From: Lachnospiraceae bacterium
GTDB lineage: Bacteria; Bacillota; Clostridia; Lachnospirales; Lachnospiraceae
Direction of reading: 5' to 3'
Length of the DNA: 64,000 nucleotides
NCBI GenBank assembly: GCA_017542245.1
Contig: JAFXXN010000135.1
Location: 1 to 64,000 of the forward strand
Part shown: in pieces, positions 25,014-33,384 of the stretch
How positions within the stretch are numbered: the first letter of the stretch is position 1
How the letters are laid out: every line of letters begins with the position of its first letter
The notes under the pieces: model-generated
The model's input: only the letters and a program-made list of their open reading frames with translations
Database searches by the model: none
Told to the model about the DNA's origin: nothing
Position numbers and translations under genes: made by a program

Positions 25014-25580
25014 ATGAGCGATAATTACCATCATGGAAACCTGCGCCAGGCACTGATAGATGCCGGTGTAAAGATAATCAACGAAGACGGAGAGGGTAAG
25101 CTCTCATTAAGAAAAGTAGCTGCAGCCTGTGAAGTATCACATGCGGCTCCGTATGCGCATTTTAAGGATAAGGAAGAGCTGTTGGCAGCTATAAAAAGCA
25201 GTGTGACTGAAAGGTTCATGGGGGAACTTGAAAGTGCTATAGAGAAAGCTAAGAGTGCAGAGCAGGCCATTCTTTTTATGGGACAAACCTACGTGTCATT
25301 TTTTAGCTCAAATCCGGATTATTTCAAGTTTTTATTTGCAAGCCAGAAACTGGTGGCTCATTTAAGGATGGATAAAGAGTATCCGGATGATTATCCTCCG
25401 TTTTTATTACTTAAGAATACATACAAGAAGTATCTTGAAGAAAAAAACATAAAAATGGATTATAAAGAACAGGAATCCGGTTTACTAAAAATATGGTCTA
25501 CGGTACATGGCTTGAGCTCAATAGCATGCATGACGGGCGTTGAGACATCTGTTGACTGGAACAATATTGAGTTAAATTGA
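25014..25580 (+). CDS. TetR/AcrR-family transcriptional regulator
   Basis: A 188-residue repressor. The N-terminal helix-turn-helix covers residues about 8-55, with LSLRKVAAACEVSHAAPYAHF as the recognition unit, where alanines replace the usual polar residues before YAHF. The C-terminal ligand domain is of the WHG type (TVHGLSSIACM). It lies 79 bases after the hydrolase gene and 22 before the ferredoxin gene. It most likely represses the operon through the paired palindromes at 23761-23802. The inducer is unknown. Confidence 0.88.
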   Translation: MSDNYHHGNLRQALIDAGVKIINEDGEGKLSLRKVAAACEVSHAAPYAHFKDKEELLAAIKSSVTERFMGELESAIEKAKSAEQAILFMGQTYVSFFSSNPDYFKFLFASQKLVAHLRMDKEYPDDYPPFLLLKNTYKKYLEEKNIKMDYKEQESGLLKIWSTVHGLSSIACMTGVETSVDWNNIELN

Positions 25581-25602
25581 TGAGGTGTAAAAGGAGAGCA
25601 AA

Positions 25603-26388
25603 ATGATAGGAATATATTTGAGTGGAACAGGTAATACGAAACATTGTCTGGAAAAACTTCTCTCGATAGTGGACAATTCAGCGGAATTAATTCCAATAGA
25701 TAGTAAAGAAGCGATAGAAAAGATAAAAACAAACGACGAAATATATCTTGCATATCCCACACAGTTTTCAAATATTCCTTTCATGGTAAGAAATTTTATA
25801 CAGAAGAATAAAGAAATATGGCAGGGAAAGAAAGTATTCTGTATGACTACGATGGGACTTTTCTCAGGGGACGGAACCGGATGTGCGGCAAGGCTTCTGA
25901 AAAAATTCGGAGCTATTATTATAGGTGGCATTCAGGTAAAAATGCCTGATGCGGTATGTGACAGTAAAATGCTTAAAAAACCATTCGAGGAAAATCAAAG
26001 GATAATAAAAGAAGCAGATTTAAGGCTTGAGGAGACAGCGGGAGAGATAAGAAAAGGAAATTACCCAAAAGAAGGCTTAAGCTTCGTTGCACATATGGCA
26101 GGACTATTTGGTCAGAGACTATGGTTTTACGGTAAGACAAAAGGATACAGCAAAAAGCTAAAGATAAGTGACGCATGCACAGGTTGTGGATTATGCGCAA
26201 AGAACTGTCCAATGGGTAATCTAAGGGTAGAAAATGGGAAAGCTGTATCTTTGGATAAATGTACGATGTGTTATCGTTGTATAAGCTCATGCCCTAAGCA
26301 GGCAATTACTCTGCTTGGGAAACAGGTTGTAGAGCAGTGCAGATATGAGAAATTCGCTCAACCTGGTAACGTAAAAAAAGCTGATTGA
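25603..26388 (+). CDS. EFR1-type flavodoxin-ferredoxin protein
   Basis: A 261-residue redox protein combining an N-terminal flavodoxin-like domain (IYLSGTGNTKHC is the FMN phosphate loop) and a C-terminal pair of [4Fe-4S] motifs: CTGCGLCAKNCP and CTMCYRCISSCP, about residues 187-230. Such proteins shuttle electrons in anaerobes between ferredoxin-dependent enzymes. AAAGGAG precedes ATG 25603. As third gene of the TetR operon, it may supply reducing power connected with the substrate of the hydrolase, but the link is only by co-transcription. Confidence 0.9.
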   Translation: MIGIYLSGTGNTKHCLEKLLSIVDNSAELIPIDSKEAIEKIKTNDEIYLAYPTQFSNIPFMVRNFIQKNKEIWQGKKVFCMTTMGLFSGDGTGCAARLLKKFGAIIIGGIQVKMPDAVCDSKMLKKPFEENQRIIKEADLRLEETAGEIRKGNYPKEGLSFVAHMAGLFGQRLWFYGKTKGYSKKLKISDACTGCGLCAKNCPMGNLRVENGKAVSLDKCTMCYRCISSCPKQAITLLGKQVVEQCRYEKFAQPGNVKKAD

Positions 26389-26422
26389 CAAGATTCCGGC
26401 TTTGTGTTATAAATGAAAACGT

Positions 26423-26490
26423 AATATAACAAAAAGATGCAGAGCATCGTTTTGTTACTGAGGAAACGCTGAAGGCGTTTTCGAGGTAAA
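26423..26490 (+). repeat. Family-3 repeat, copy 1
   Basis: Begins AATATAACAAAA and ends GAAGGCGTTTTCGAGGTAA, as does the copy at 47209-47243. This copy contains an additional hairpin GATGC/GCATC and a second stem GAAACGC/GCGTTTTC. Confidence 0.6.
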
Positions 26491-26749
26491 ACTGATAAAT
26501 AAAGAAAGACGAGGTATTTTATGTTAAGCGTGGTAAGATAACCATTGCATGATCAGCTATGTACGACTTGATATGCTTTCGGCATAGCACGAGAATTGCA
26601 TTAAATTAATTTAAGGTTGGCAGTGTTTACTGGTGGCTTTGTTAATTGCGCTTAATATCATGGATAAATACCTCACTTTTAGCAGGAATGGTTTGAAGTG
26701 CTTTTTGTATTGCTTCAATATCATTACTGTGTAACTAATGAATTTTTAG

Positions 26750-26787
26750 ACCATGATATCTTTGCGCCGAGATGTCATGGTTTTTTT
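26750..26787 (+). terminator. Strong rho-independent terminator
   Basis: ACCATGATATCT (26750-26761) pairs with AGATGTCATGGT (26770-26781) with only one G-T pair, then seven T. It lies 360 bases after the ferredoxin gene, farther than usual, which leaves room for a non-coding transcript upstream. Confidence 0.85.
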
Positions 26788-26880
26788 GTGCGATAAACGA
26801 ATGCCATCAGTTGCAAGTCTGCTTACAAACTGAGGGCAGAGCGAATGGTCATCTCGAAAGCTATGCTTTTGAGATAACCC
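26783..26880 (+). repeat. Family-2 post-terminator repeat, copy 1
   Basis: Starts TTTTTGTGCGATAAACGAATG directly after the terminator and contains GAGGGCAGAGCGAATGGTCA. A related sequence occurs at 58506-58580, also straight after a terminator, and a more distant one at 49430-49500. Confidence 0.6.
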
Positions 26881-26932
26881 ATCGGATCGAGTAAGGGTCA
26901 GTCTACTCGAATTTATAGAAAGGATGATGAAA

Positions 26933-27682
26933 ATGAATACAAATAATATTAATACAAATAATATTAATACAAGATGTGAAAATTACAGAAACTTTTTTAC
27001 GAAAGAATATTTAATGGGACCGAACAGTTTAAGATTACTGGATGAAATGCTTGCAAAATATCCCTTAAAGGAAGGTAGCCGAGTTATGGATCTGGGATGC
27101 GGAATGGGGATTACCAGCTTGTTTTTAGCAAAAGAGGCAAAGGTGAATGTATTTGCAACAGACCTTTGGATTTCCGCTACGCAGAATGCGCAAAACTTTA
27201 AGAAGTGGGGTGTTGAAGATCGGATCATTCCTATCCATGCTGATGCTAATGATTTGCCGTATGCACATGAGTATTTTGATGCTATCGTGAGCATAGATGC
27301 TTTTCATTATTTTGCAGCTAAGAAGGGAGTCTTTGAACAGAAGATACTTCCTTTCTTAAAAAAGGATGGTGTACTGGTAGTTGCTATGCCCGGACTTAAG
27401 AAAGAACTTACTGAGGAGCAGGCGGATATGATGTTGGAGTGGTTTGAAGGAAACAGAGATGATCTTGATACCTTCCATTCAGGAAAGTGGTGGATGGACT
27501 TATTTGGCGATAGCGATGACTATGAGGTGGTTATGGATTTTGATCTTGACTGCTTCGATGAAGCTTGGAATGACTGGTTTAAATCAGGACACGAATACGG
27601 AATAAAAGATAAAAGTTATTTCAACAAAGGACTGGGAAAATACCTGTCATTTGTCGGTATAGTTATACGCAGAAAACATTAA
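26933..27682 (+). CDS. SAM-dependent methyltransferase (class I)
   Basis: A 249-residue Rossmann-fold methyltransferase. The SAM-binding motif I is VMDLGCGMGITSL near residues 55-67, motif II VFATDLW, and motif IV AIVSIDAFHYF. The fold matches the UbiE/MerR-associated 'zinc-binding' type; the closest named relatives are cyclopropane-fatty-acid-synthase-like small-molecule methyltransferases. The acceptor is unknown. The N-terminus contains a tandem repeat NTNNINTNNINT encoded by two 15-base repeats. AAAGG nine bases before ATG 26933 supports this start over 26924. Confidence 0.85.
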   Translation: MNTNNINTNNINTRCENYRNFFTKEYLMGPNSLRLLDEMLAKYPLKEGSRVMDLGCGMGITSLFLAKEAKVNVFATDLWISATQNAQNFKKWGVEDRIIPIHADANDLPYAHEYFDAIVSIDAFHYFAAKKGVFEQKILPFLKKDGVLVVAMPGLKKELTEEQADMMLEWFEGNRDDLDTFHSGKWWMDLFGDSDDYEVVMDFDLDCFDEAWNDWFKSGHEYGIKDKSYFNKGLGKYLSFVGIVIRRKH

Positions 27683-27737
27683 GATGGTTACAAAATGCTT
27701 TTTAATACCATCTTCATAACGATGGAGAATTATAGAA

Positions 27738-29672
27738 ATGAATACAGAGCAACAAATAGAATTTGACAAGATAAAAGAAATATGGGCGGGACTTGCGATT
27801 ACAGGTTCAGCCAAAGAGAAAATAGCAAAAGTAACTGTATTCCTTGATGAATTAGAATTGAATAAAAACTTAAGGGATACTACCAACAGCAGGAAAATGA
27901 TAGAAACCCTCGGAAATCCTCCTCTGCAGGATGTGACGGAGATTAGAGAGATATTGCTGGAAGCTTCAAAAGGCGCGTGTCTTACGCCGTATCAGCTTGA
28001 ACGTGTGGAAAAGGTACTTGTTGTAGTAGAGCGATTAAAGGACTATTTGACAAGAGGCAAGCAGTACGAAAATCCTTTGGCATATTATGATGAAAACCTT
28101 GATGAGTTAAAAGATTTAAGGGAAGAAATATGCAGGCAGATCAGGTATGAAGCGGTGGATGATCATGCTTCTAACGTTCTGTATGATGTAAGAACCAGGA
28201 TAGCACGTGCAGAAGAAGCTGTAAAACAGAAGGCAGAGCAGGTTATAAGAAACAACAAGGATTGTATGGCAGATACTTTCTATACATTAAGGAACGGAAG
28301 AGTATGTGTTCCTGTGAAAAAGGAGTACCGTTTTAGGATACCGGGAAGTGTGATAGATAAGTCGGCCTCAGGAAATACAGTTTTTGTGGAACCGGCAGCA
28401 CTTGCAAAGTACTATGAGGAGCTGCAGTTATTACGCGTGGAAGAGGAGAACGAAGTATACAGGATTCTATACACACTTTCAGCACTTGTATCAGATTCTG
28501 AACCTATCATGGAAGAAAATATGAATATGATTGAAAAACTTGATTTCATATTTTCCAAGGGAAAGCTGAGCATGGATCTTGACTGTATAGAACCGAAGAT
28601 CAATCTGGACAGAAGGATAGTTTTAAAAGAAGCAAGACATCCATTGATGGACAGGCAGGTGAATGTGCCGCTTAATTTCAAGCTGGGAACTGTTATTGAA
28701 AGTAATAATGTTTCAAATGATGAAAAGAAAACAATCCGTGGGATCGTCATCACCGGACCTAATACCGGAGGGAAAACCGTATCGATAAAAACGGTAATGA
28801 TAAACAGCTATATGGCTCAGTGCGGGCTCCATGTACCGTGCAAAGAAGCAGAGATCTGCATGAATTCCAATTATTTAAGTGATATCGGTGACGGACAGAA
28901 TCTTTCTGAGAATTTATCAACATTTTCGGCACATATTAAAAATGTACTTGAGATATTGCAGAAAATCAATAAAGAAAGTTTTATTATCATGGACGAGTTG
29001 GGCTCAGGTACTGACCCGGCTGAAGGTATGGGTATAGCGACTGCCATATTGGAAGAACTTTGGAAAAGCGGAGCTAATTTCTTGGTTACTACTCATTATC
29101 CCGAGATTAAGGAGTATGCAAAAAAACATGAGAATATTATTAATGCCAGAATGACCTTTGATCGTGAAACACTTATGCCGACATATAGGATGATCATAGG
29201 AGAAGCTGGGGAAAGCTGTGCTTTCTATATAGCAGATCGTCTGGGAATGCCTGAGAGTATGCTGAAAGTAGCGGTGGAGGCGGCATATGGCAAGGAAGCT
29301 TTAAAAGCATACAGTTTTCGAAGCAACAAAGATGTTTCCAAAATTGAAAACAGGAAAATCCGAAAGGATAAAAAAACTGTAAATACACCGAAATTAACTG
29401 CGCAATTTAAGATAGGCGACAGTGTAATGGTATATCCGGACAAAAAAATAGGCATAGTCTGCGAGCAGGAGAATGATAAGGGTGTACTCAGGGTTCAGAT
29501 AGCCGGACGCAAGATATGGATCAATCATAAACGTATAAAGCTTCATGTAAGCGCGGATGAACTGTATCCGGAAGATTACGATTTCTCGATCATTTTTGAT
29601 TCTGTCGAGAATCGTAAGATACGTCATGATATGGAACGTAAGTATACGGAAGAGATAATTCAATCGGAGTGA
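27738..29672 (+). CDS. MutS2-like protein lacking the Smr nuclease domain
   Basis: A 644-residue MutS-family ATPase. Helical core/lever domains cover residues about 1-320. Walker A is GPNTGGKT at 340-347, Walker B FIIMDELGSGTDPAEG from about 415, followed by the TTHYPEIKEYA H-loop. A KOW-like beta domain (FKIGDSVMVYPDKKIGIV) is near 565-615. Canonical MutS2 has about 780 residues ending in an Smr endonuclease domain; here the protein ends soon after the KOW region with ENRKIRHDMERKYTE instead. MutS2 acts on branched DNA and stalled ribosomes. Without Smr it cannot be assumed to cut nucleic acid. Confidence 0.85.
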   Translation: MNTEQQIEFDKIKEIWAGLAITGSAKEKIAKVTVFLDELELNKNLRDTTNSRKMIETLGNPPLQDVTEIREILLEASKGACLTPYQLERVEKVLVVVERLKDYLTRGKQYENPLAYYDENLDELKDLREEICRQIRYEAVDDHASNVLYDVRTRIARAEEAVKQKAEQVIRNNKDCMADTFYTLRNGRVCVPVKKEYRFRIPGSVIDKSASGNTVFVEPAALAKYYEELQLLRVEEENEVYRILYTLSALVSDSEPIMEENMNMIEKLDFIFSKGKLSMDLDCIEPKINLDRRIVLKEARHPLMDRQVNVPLNFKLGTVIESNNVSNDEKKTIRGIVITGPNTGGKTVSIKTVMINSYMAQCGLHVPCKEAEICMNSNYLSDIGDGQNLSENLSTFSAHIKNVLEILQKINKESFIIMDELGSGTDPAEGMGIATAILEELWKSGANFLVTTHYPEIKEYAKKHENIINARMTFDRETLMPTYRMIIGEAGESCAFYIADRLGMPESMLKVAVEAAYGKEALKAYSFRSNKDVSKIENRKIRKDKKTVNTPKLTAQFKIGDSVMVYPDKKIGIVCEQENDKGVLRVQIAGRKIWINHKRIKLHVSADELYPEDYDFSIIFDSVENRKIRHDMERKYTEEIIQSE

Positions 29673-29743
29673 TTAATCTATGATTGAAGCATAAACTATT
29701 AACTAGAAATAAGTTATTTGAAATATCTTTGTTTAAAAAATAT

Positions 29744-29781
29744 GGACGGTTCTACGTTGGAAAAATCGCGTAGAACCGTCC
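29744..29781. repeat. REP-related hairpin acting as terminator
   Basis: GGACGGTTCTACG (29744-29756) is exactly complementary to CGTAGAACCGTCC (29769-29781), a 13-bp stem, followed by TTTGATTGAAA. The core GACGGTTCT is that of the REP-like family. On the minus strand it is followed by TATTTTTTAAA and so probably terminates the lipoprotein gene; it also lies downstream of mutS2. Confidence 0.8.
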
Positions 29782-29804
29782 ATTTGATTGAAATATGAAT
29801 TTTT

Positions 29805-30758
29805 TTATTTTATGCTAATCCAGATTGCCGGACGTACACCAAAATGGTCCCATTCATTTTCAGGAATAAAAAATCTCTCGCCATATTTGTTTAAAGCCCC
29901 GTGCATATATACATATGTAGCCTTTTGCTCCATAGTTCCCAGGGTTCTAAGCCACCATGCACAAGGAAGTTTTCCTTCATCTGTTTTTAATCCTCTGTCA
30001 TTATGTTCGGCTACACCCTGACTTACAGCATATGCGGTTGGAGAGCATATACGGGAATATGCTATAGCATCTTTATCATTTGTACTTGGAAATCCATAAT
30101 CTTCTTTTAATAAATCATCAAAGGAAAGCAGGAAGACATTATCTTCAGTATCATTTCCACCTTCTATCAATTTACCGTCAAAAGTTTCATTATCTGGATT
30201 TTCATTCGTTGTAGTGATAATCTGTTTTTTCTCTTTATCACCAAATGCTGAATTATAAAAGTCATCATTCAGCCATTTTCTTAATGTACATTTTTCCCAT
30301 GTGACGTCAACTAATTCATCATTATAGTTTTTACAGTCAAGAACATATTTACTTAGTAGCAGAGCTTTTTCATTTTCCTTGTCAACATACAGAATTTTCC
30401 AAGCAATTGGTTCTTGACCGTTAGAGAGATCGTTATCCTGTTCATAACTACCAAATTCTATAATTGCTCCAGGGTCATAGCTTTGAGCGATAACAGGTTC
30501 ATCGGTGACAACAGGTTCATCGGTGACAACAGGAGTATCCTCGGGTTTTTCTTCGAAATCTTTTTTAGAATCATCTGATTGTTGTTGCGGGGTAATTTCA
30601 TTCTTTTCGGTGGTTTCATTATTACTTACATTTGAATTGTTGTTACTGTTGCCATTGCCAGTGTTGCTATTTCCATTACTACTACTATTACTACTTCCAC
30701 AAGCCATGGTCATACATGTAACTGCTAAAACAAGTAAGTATACTATTACTTTTTTCAT
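29805..30758 (-). CDS. Lipoprotein with DUF6273-like domain
   Basis: A 317-residue exported lipoprotein. The signal peptide ends in a lipobox (TCMTMACGSS), so Cys would be lipidated and the protein held on the outer face of the membrane. A low-complexity Ser/Asn/Gly linker and a Val-Thr-Asp-Glu-Pro repeat (VVTDEP, twice) follow. The C-terminal domain from about residue 95 contains PIAWKILYVDKENEKALLLS and WEKCTLRKWLNDDFYNSAF, which match the DUF6273 pattern known from Firmicutes surface proteins. Its function is unknown. GGAGG precedes ATG 30758; a promoter lies at 30839-30867. Confidence 0.8.
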   Translation of the reverse strand: MKKVIVYLLVLAVTCMTMACGSSNSSSNGNSNTGNGNSNNNSNVSNNETTEKNEITPQQQSDDSKKDFEEKPEDTPVVTDEPVVTDEPVIAQSYDPGAIIEFGSYEQDNDLSNGQEPIAWKILYVDKENEKALLLSKYVLDCKNYNDELVDVTWEKCTLRKWLNDDFYNSAFGDKEKKQIITTTNENPDNETFDGKLIEGGNDTEDNVFLLSFDDLLKEDYGFPSTNDKDAIAYSRICSPTAYAVSQGVAEHNDRGLKTDEGKLPCAWWLRTLGTMEQKATYVYMHGALNKYGERFFIPENEWDHFGVRPAIWISIK

Positions 30759-30838
30759 TTCATCCTCCATAATTTGAATTGATAAAATAATGTACTTGTG
30801 ATTGGTAACCTAAGTTAAGCAATCAAAAGTAGAACACT

Positions 30839-30867
30839 AGTATATAAAAGTTTTTTCTAAATGTCAA
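30839..30867 (-). promoter_or_regulatory. Sigma-A promoter of the DUF6273 lipoprotein
   Basis: On the minus strand TTGACA (30862-30867), 17 bases, TATACT (30839-30844), near-perfect. The leader contains an imperfect palindrome GATTG...CAATC at about 30801-30825 that could be an operator. Confidence 0.85.
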
Positions 30868-30953
30868 TTGTATTTTTTCCAATTTAGTTAATAAATAAGA
30901 TTTTTTTAGTGAATATTTTCTAAATGCGAGGATATACTTGGGTATAAATATAG

Positions 30954-30991
30954 AAAGCCAAAACCGGTTTTTTACATCGGTTTTTGGCTTT
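30954..30991. terminator. Hairpin terminator after the DUF234-type ATPase gene
   Basis: AAAGCCAAAACCG pairs with CGGTTTTTGGCTTT around an 11-base loop. It lies a few bases after the ATPase stop on the minus strand; T-tracts are short on both strands, so efficiency is uncertain. Confidence 0.65.
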
Positions 30992-30997
30992 AATTAA

Positions 30998-32443
30998 TTA
31001 TACTTTCACAAATAAATCATCCAAGGTTATAAATTTGTCAAATGACCATTTGTACTCATTACGTGTGACTCCAAAGGTGGTTATAAGAACCTTGTGCACA
31101 GCCTTTTTTGGTGAAATGATCTCATGGAGCAGAGACATCCTATGTCTTAAAAACATATCGTAGTCTTTTGTAACGGTAAATTCTTTACTATAAAATTTTA
31201 TTTCACACATATCGACTATATTATCATTTCGGTCTATCAAAAGGTCAATCTGTGTTCCTTCTTCATCGTCTATCCTTTTAGACCATGCTGATTGTCTTGT
31301 AATAACACCGCGTATGCCAAGAGCTTCCTTGATCTGGCTAATATGATTAAAGCAAACATTTTCAAATGCAAATCCACACCATGAATTGACCTGGGCTGAA
31401 TTTTGACTTTCCTGCCAGATAGTGTCTGTTAATGAATCCTGCTTGTCTACAAACTTTAAATAGAAAATACAGAATGGATCGACAAGCTTATAACATTCAG
31501 CCCGCTTTCCTTTACCAAACGGAACATATTTGATTATAAAATCACTGGCTACCAGGGAATCAAGTGTTTTCGTAAGATTTCCACCGTTTGAATGATCGAT
31601 CTTTTCTGCAATTTCTTTTCGGGTGTAGCCGGCATTTTTAGTACATAAAAAGCGTATAATATCAGTCACATACTCTGGATTATTGAATGTTGAAGAGAAC
31701 AGTCTTTCAAATTCATTTTTCAGTACTGCGTTTTTACTAAAAAATACCGTGTCAATATTCTGTGCAACGCTTTGCCCGCTCTTAAAATACCCAAGATAAT
31801 ATGGTATGCCACCCAATGCCATATAACTTCGCACAATGTCATATCTTGAGAGATTTACTCTGTTTTCTTTAAAAAATTCTTCACATTCATATAATGAAAA
31901 TGGTGATAATTTAATTTCACGGGTCAATCTACCATAAAGACCTCCGGTATTGTTTATCAATTTATCAACAATCCATGAGGTGGCACTACCGCAAACTATC
32001 AGCATAAAATTATGCCTGTGACCATACCAGCTGTTCCAGAACGCCTCCAATCCTGTAATAAATCCGGATTTTGCAGTATCCATCCATGGAAGTTCATCGA
32101 TAAAAACGATCTGTTTGCCTCCATCATCTTTTGATTTTAAGAACTGTGCAAGCATGAAAAAAGCTTCCAGCCAGTCATCAGGACGTTTACTTTTCTTCAT
32201 CCCATGAAGTAATAGCGAATTGTAAAAATGTCTCAGTTGTTTCTGCAATGGACTTTTTCCATCTTTGCTTTCCATTTCTATTGGTGAAAGACCGGCGTGT
32301 CTGAAGGTTATTCTATCACCAAAAACCTCGTTTACGAGATATGTTTTACCAACTCTACGCCTTCCGTAAATAGCGACGAATTGCGGGTTTTCCTTTTCGT
32401 AAAGTTCAGTTAATTCTTCAATTTCTGCTTTTCTTCCTATCAT
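30998..32443 (-). CDS. ATP-binding protein, archaeal-ATPase/DUF234 type
   Basis: A 481-residue ATPase. After MIGRKAEIEELTELY comes Walker A YGRRRVGKT near residues 27-35, Walker B IVFIDELPWMD near 120, and a sensor-like VCGSATSWI. A winged helix (TRKEIAEKIDHSNGGNLTKTLDSL) precedes the C-terminal nuclease-like DUF234 region with EGTQIDLLIDRNDNIVDMCEIKF. The family is abundant in anaerobes and archaea, with unclear function. I chose ATG 32443 with GAGGTG upstream; the frame can be extended 13 codons to a TTG at 32482. It differs from the DUF4143-type ATPase at 220 in its C-terminal domain. Confidence 0.85.
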   Translation of the reverse strand: MIGRKAEIEELTELYEKENPQFVAIYGRRRVGKTYLVNEVFGDRITFRHAGLSPIEMESKDGKSPLQKQLRHFYNSLLLHGMKKSKRPDDWLEAFFMLAQFLKSKDDGGKQIVFIDELPWMDTAKSGFITGLEAFWNSWYGHRHNFMLIVCGSATSWIVDKLINNTGGLYGRLTREIKLSPFSLYECEEFFKENRVNLSRYDIVRSYMALGGIPYYLGYFKSGQSVAQNIDTVFFSKNAVLKNEFERLFSSTFNNPEYVTDIIRFLCTKNAGYTRKEIAEKIDHSNGGNLTKTLDSLVASDFIIKYVPFGKGKRAECYKLVDPFCIFYLKFVDKQDSLTDTIWQESQNSAQVNSWCGFAFENVCFNHISQIKEALGIRGVITRQSAWSKRIDDEEGTQIDLLIDRNDNIVDMCEIKFYSKEFTVTKDYDMFLRHRMSLLHEIISPKKAVHKVLITTFGVTRNEYKWSFDKFITLDDLFVKV

Positions 32444-32640
32444 AGGGTTTGTCACCTCATTTTGAAATCGGGTTTTGGCCAATATAATACAAAAGTGTTT
32501 ATTTTAGGCTACTAAATATAATTATATATCAATTCTAGCCGCATATCAAGTGTTTTTATAATGTTTTATCAAAAAATCGGAAAAATATGGGTAAATATGG
32601 TATGACAAACAGAAATATTAGCGTGTCGTTGAACAGAAAA

Positions 32641-32673
32641 ACGGGTCTACGTTTGAAATCTACGTAGACCCGT
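32641..32673 (-). terminator. REP-variant hairpin terminator
   Basis: ACGGGTCTACGT and ACGTAGACCCGT form a perfect 12-bp stem around nine bases. On the minus strand it is followed by TTTTCTG and ends the 192-residue gene. Compared with the hairpin at 29744 it has compensating base changes, so the stem, not the sequence, is conserved. Confidence 0.8.
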
Positions 32674-32702
32674 CGTTTAATTAAATTGATATTTTATATC
32701 AT

Positions 32703-33281
32703 TCAAGCGTTATCATTTACTATTTCAACAGTATTTTTACGGTCAAAAGCTGATGCTTTGATGTTGTTCTTTTCAACCCATTGGCTAAGAATATTTTTAA
32801 CACCTTCTATTGTACAGGGATTATCCTGAGGATGGTTCCTATACAAGTCAAATTTTTCTTTCTCTTCCGGAGTTACTTCCGCAGAATCAGCCGGTAAAGT
32901 AGCAGCCTTTACTTCCGTGAGGGTAAGTGCCTTATGGAAGATAAGTTCATCACACAATGCCATATTCTTCGAAACTACTGTAAATGTATGTCCCGCTATA
33001 CGGAAACGGTCTCCGATTGCAAGGCTCTTATCTTCACCACATTCAAACTTAAGTACAGGACGAATTCCTGACCAGAGATAATCGCAGCCTTCAGGCCAAT
33101 CAAATGTATTTCCGCCTGCATTAACAAGTGCCACAGTCTCTTCATCTTTAAGGCAGTACCAGATGTTTTCTGCACCTTTTCCTGCACATTTCTTAGCAGA
33201 AGCTGCCTTATCGATCGGTAAAATTGTCACATCGGTGATTTCCAGTTCACAGCAAACTTTTCCAGTTCCATTCTCTATCAT
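32703..33281 (-). CDS. Protein of unknown function
   Basis: A 192-residue cytoplasmic protein without signal or membrane helices. The central part contains GCDYLWSGIRPVLKFECGEDKS, recalling the GVRPA[IF]W blocks of DUF6273-type domains, then IGDRFRIAGHTFTVVSKNMALC, a likely beta-barrel strand pair. The C-terminal third is charged and helical (TPEEKEKFDLYRNHP; VKNILSQWVEKNNI). A perfect-spacing promoter lies at 33316-33344 and a terminator follows, so it is a single-gene transcript. I do not recognise the family. Confidence 0.65.
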   Translation of the reverse strand: MIENGTGKVCCELEITDVTILPIDKAASAKKCAGKGAENIWYCLKDEETVALVNAGGNTFDWPEGCDYLWSGIRPVLKFECGEDKSLAIGDRFRIAGHTFTVVSKNMALCDELIFHKALTLTEVKAATLPADSAEVTPEEKEKFDLYRNHPQDNPCTIEGVKNILSQWVEKNNIKASAFDRKNTVEIVNDNA

Positions 33282-33315
33282 ATCTTTCCTCCATATATTT
33301 ACATTTTATGGCTTT

Positions 33316-33344
33316 ATATTACCAATCACTGATAGATTTGTCAA
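33316..33344 (-). promoter_or_regulatory. Sigma-A promoter of the 192-residue gene
   Basis: On the minus strand TTGACA (33339-33344), 17 bases, TAATAT (33316-33321). The start would be about 25 bases before the ribosome binding site. Confidence 0.8.
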
Positions 33345-33384
33345 GCTTTTAGTGAAACCTTGTTTTCCCATTTTTGATTATTTT

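Larger units (their letters stand above)
26389..26932. other. Intergenic region with repeats and a terminator
   Basis: This 544-base stretch has no convincing gene. It holds a family-3 repeat (26423-26490), short hairpins such as TATGCTTTCGGCATA near 26573, a strong terminator (26750-26787), and a family-2 repeat after its T-tract (26788-26880) that ends in the stem TCTCGAAAGC/GCTTTTGAGA. On the minus strand about 26650-26740 a protein-like stretch can be read without start codon, perhaps a gene remnant. Confidence 0.6.

Noticed and set aside
26753..26833. 26-codon plus-strand frame overlapping the terminator
   Set aside because: It runs through the terminator stem and the family-2 repeat, has no ribosome binding site, and the related repeat at 58506 does not keep the frame.
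29788..30021. Plus-strand reading frame opposite the DUF6273 lipoprotein gene
   Set aside because: No ribosome binding site and low-complexity translation; it is the antisense shadow of a convincing gene.
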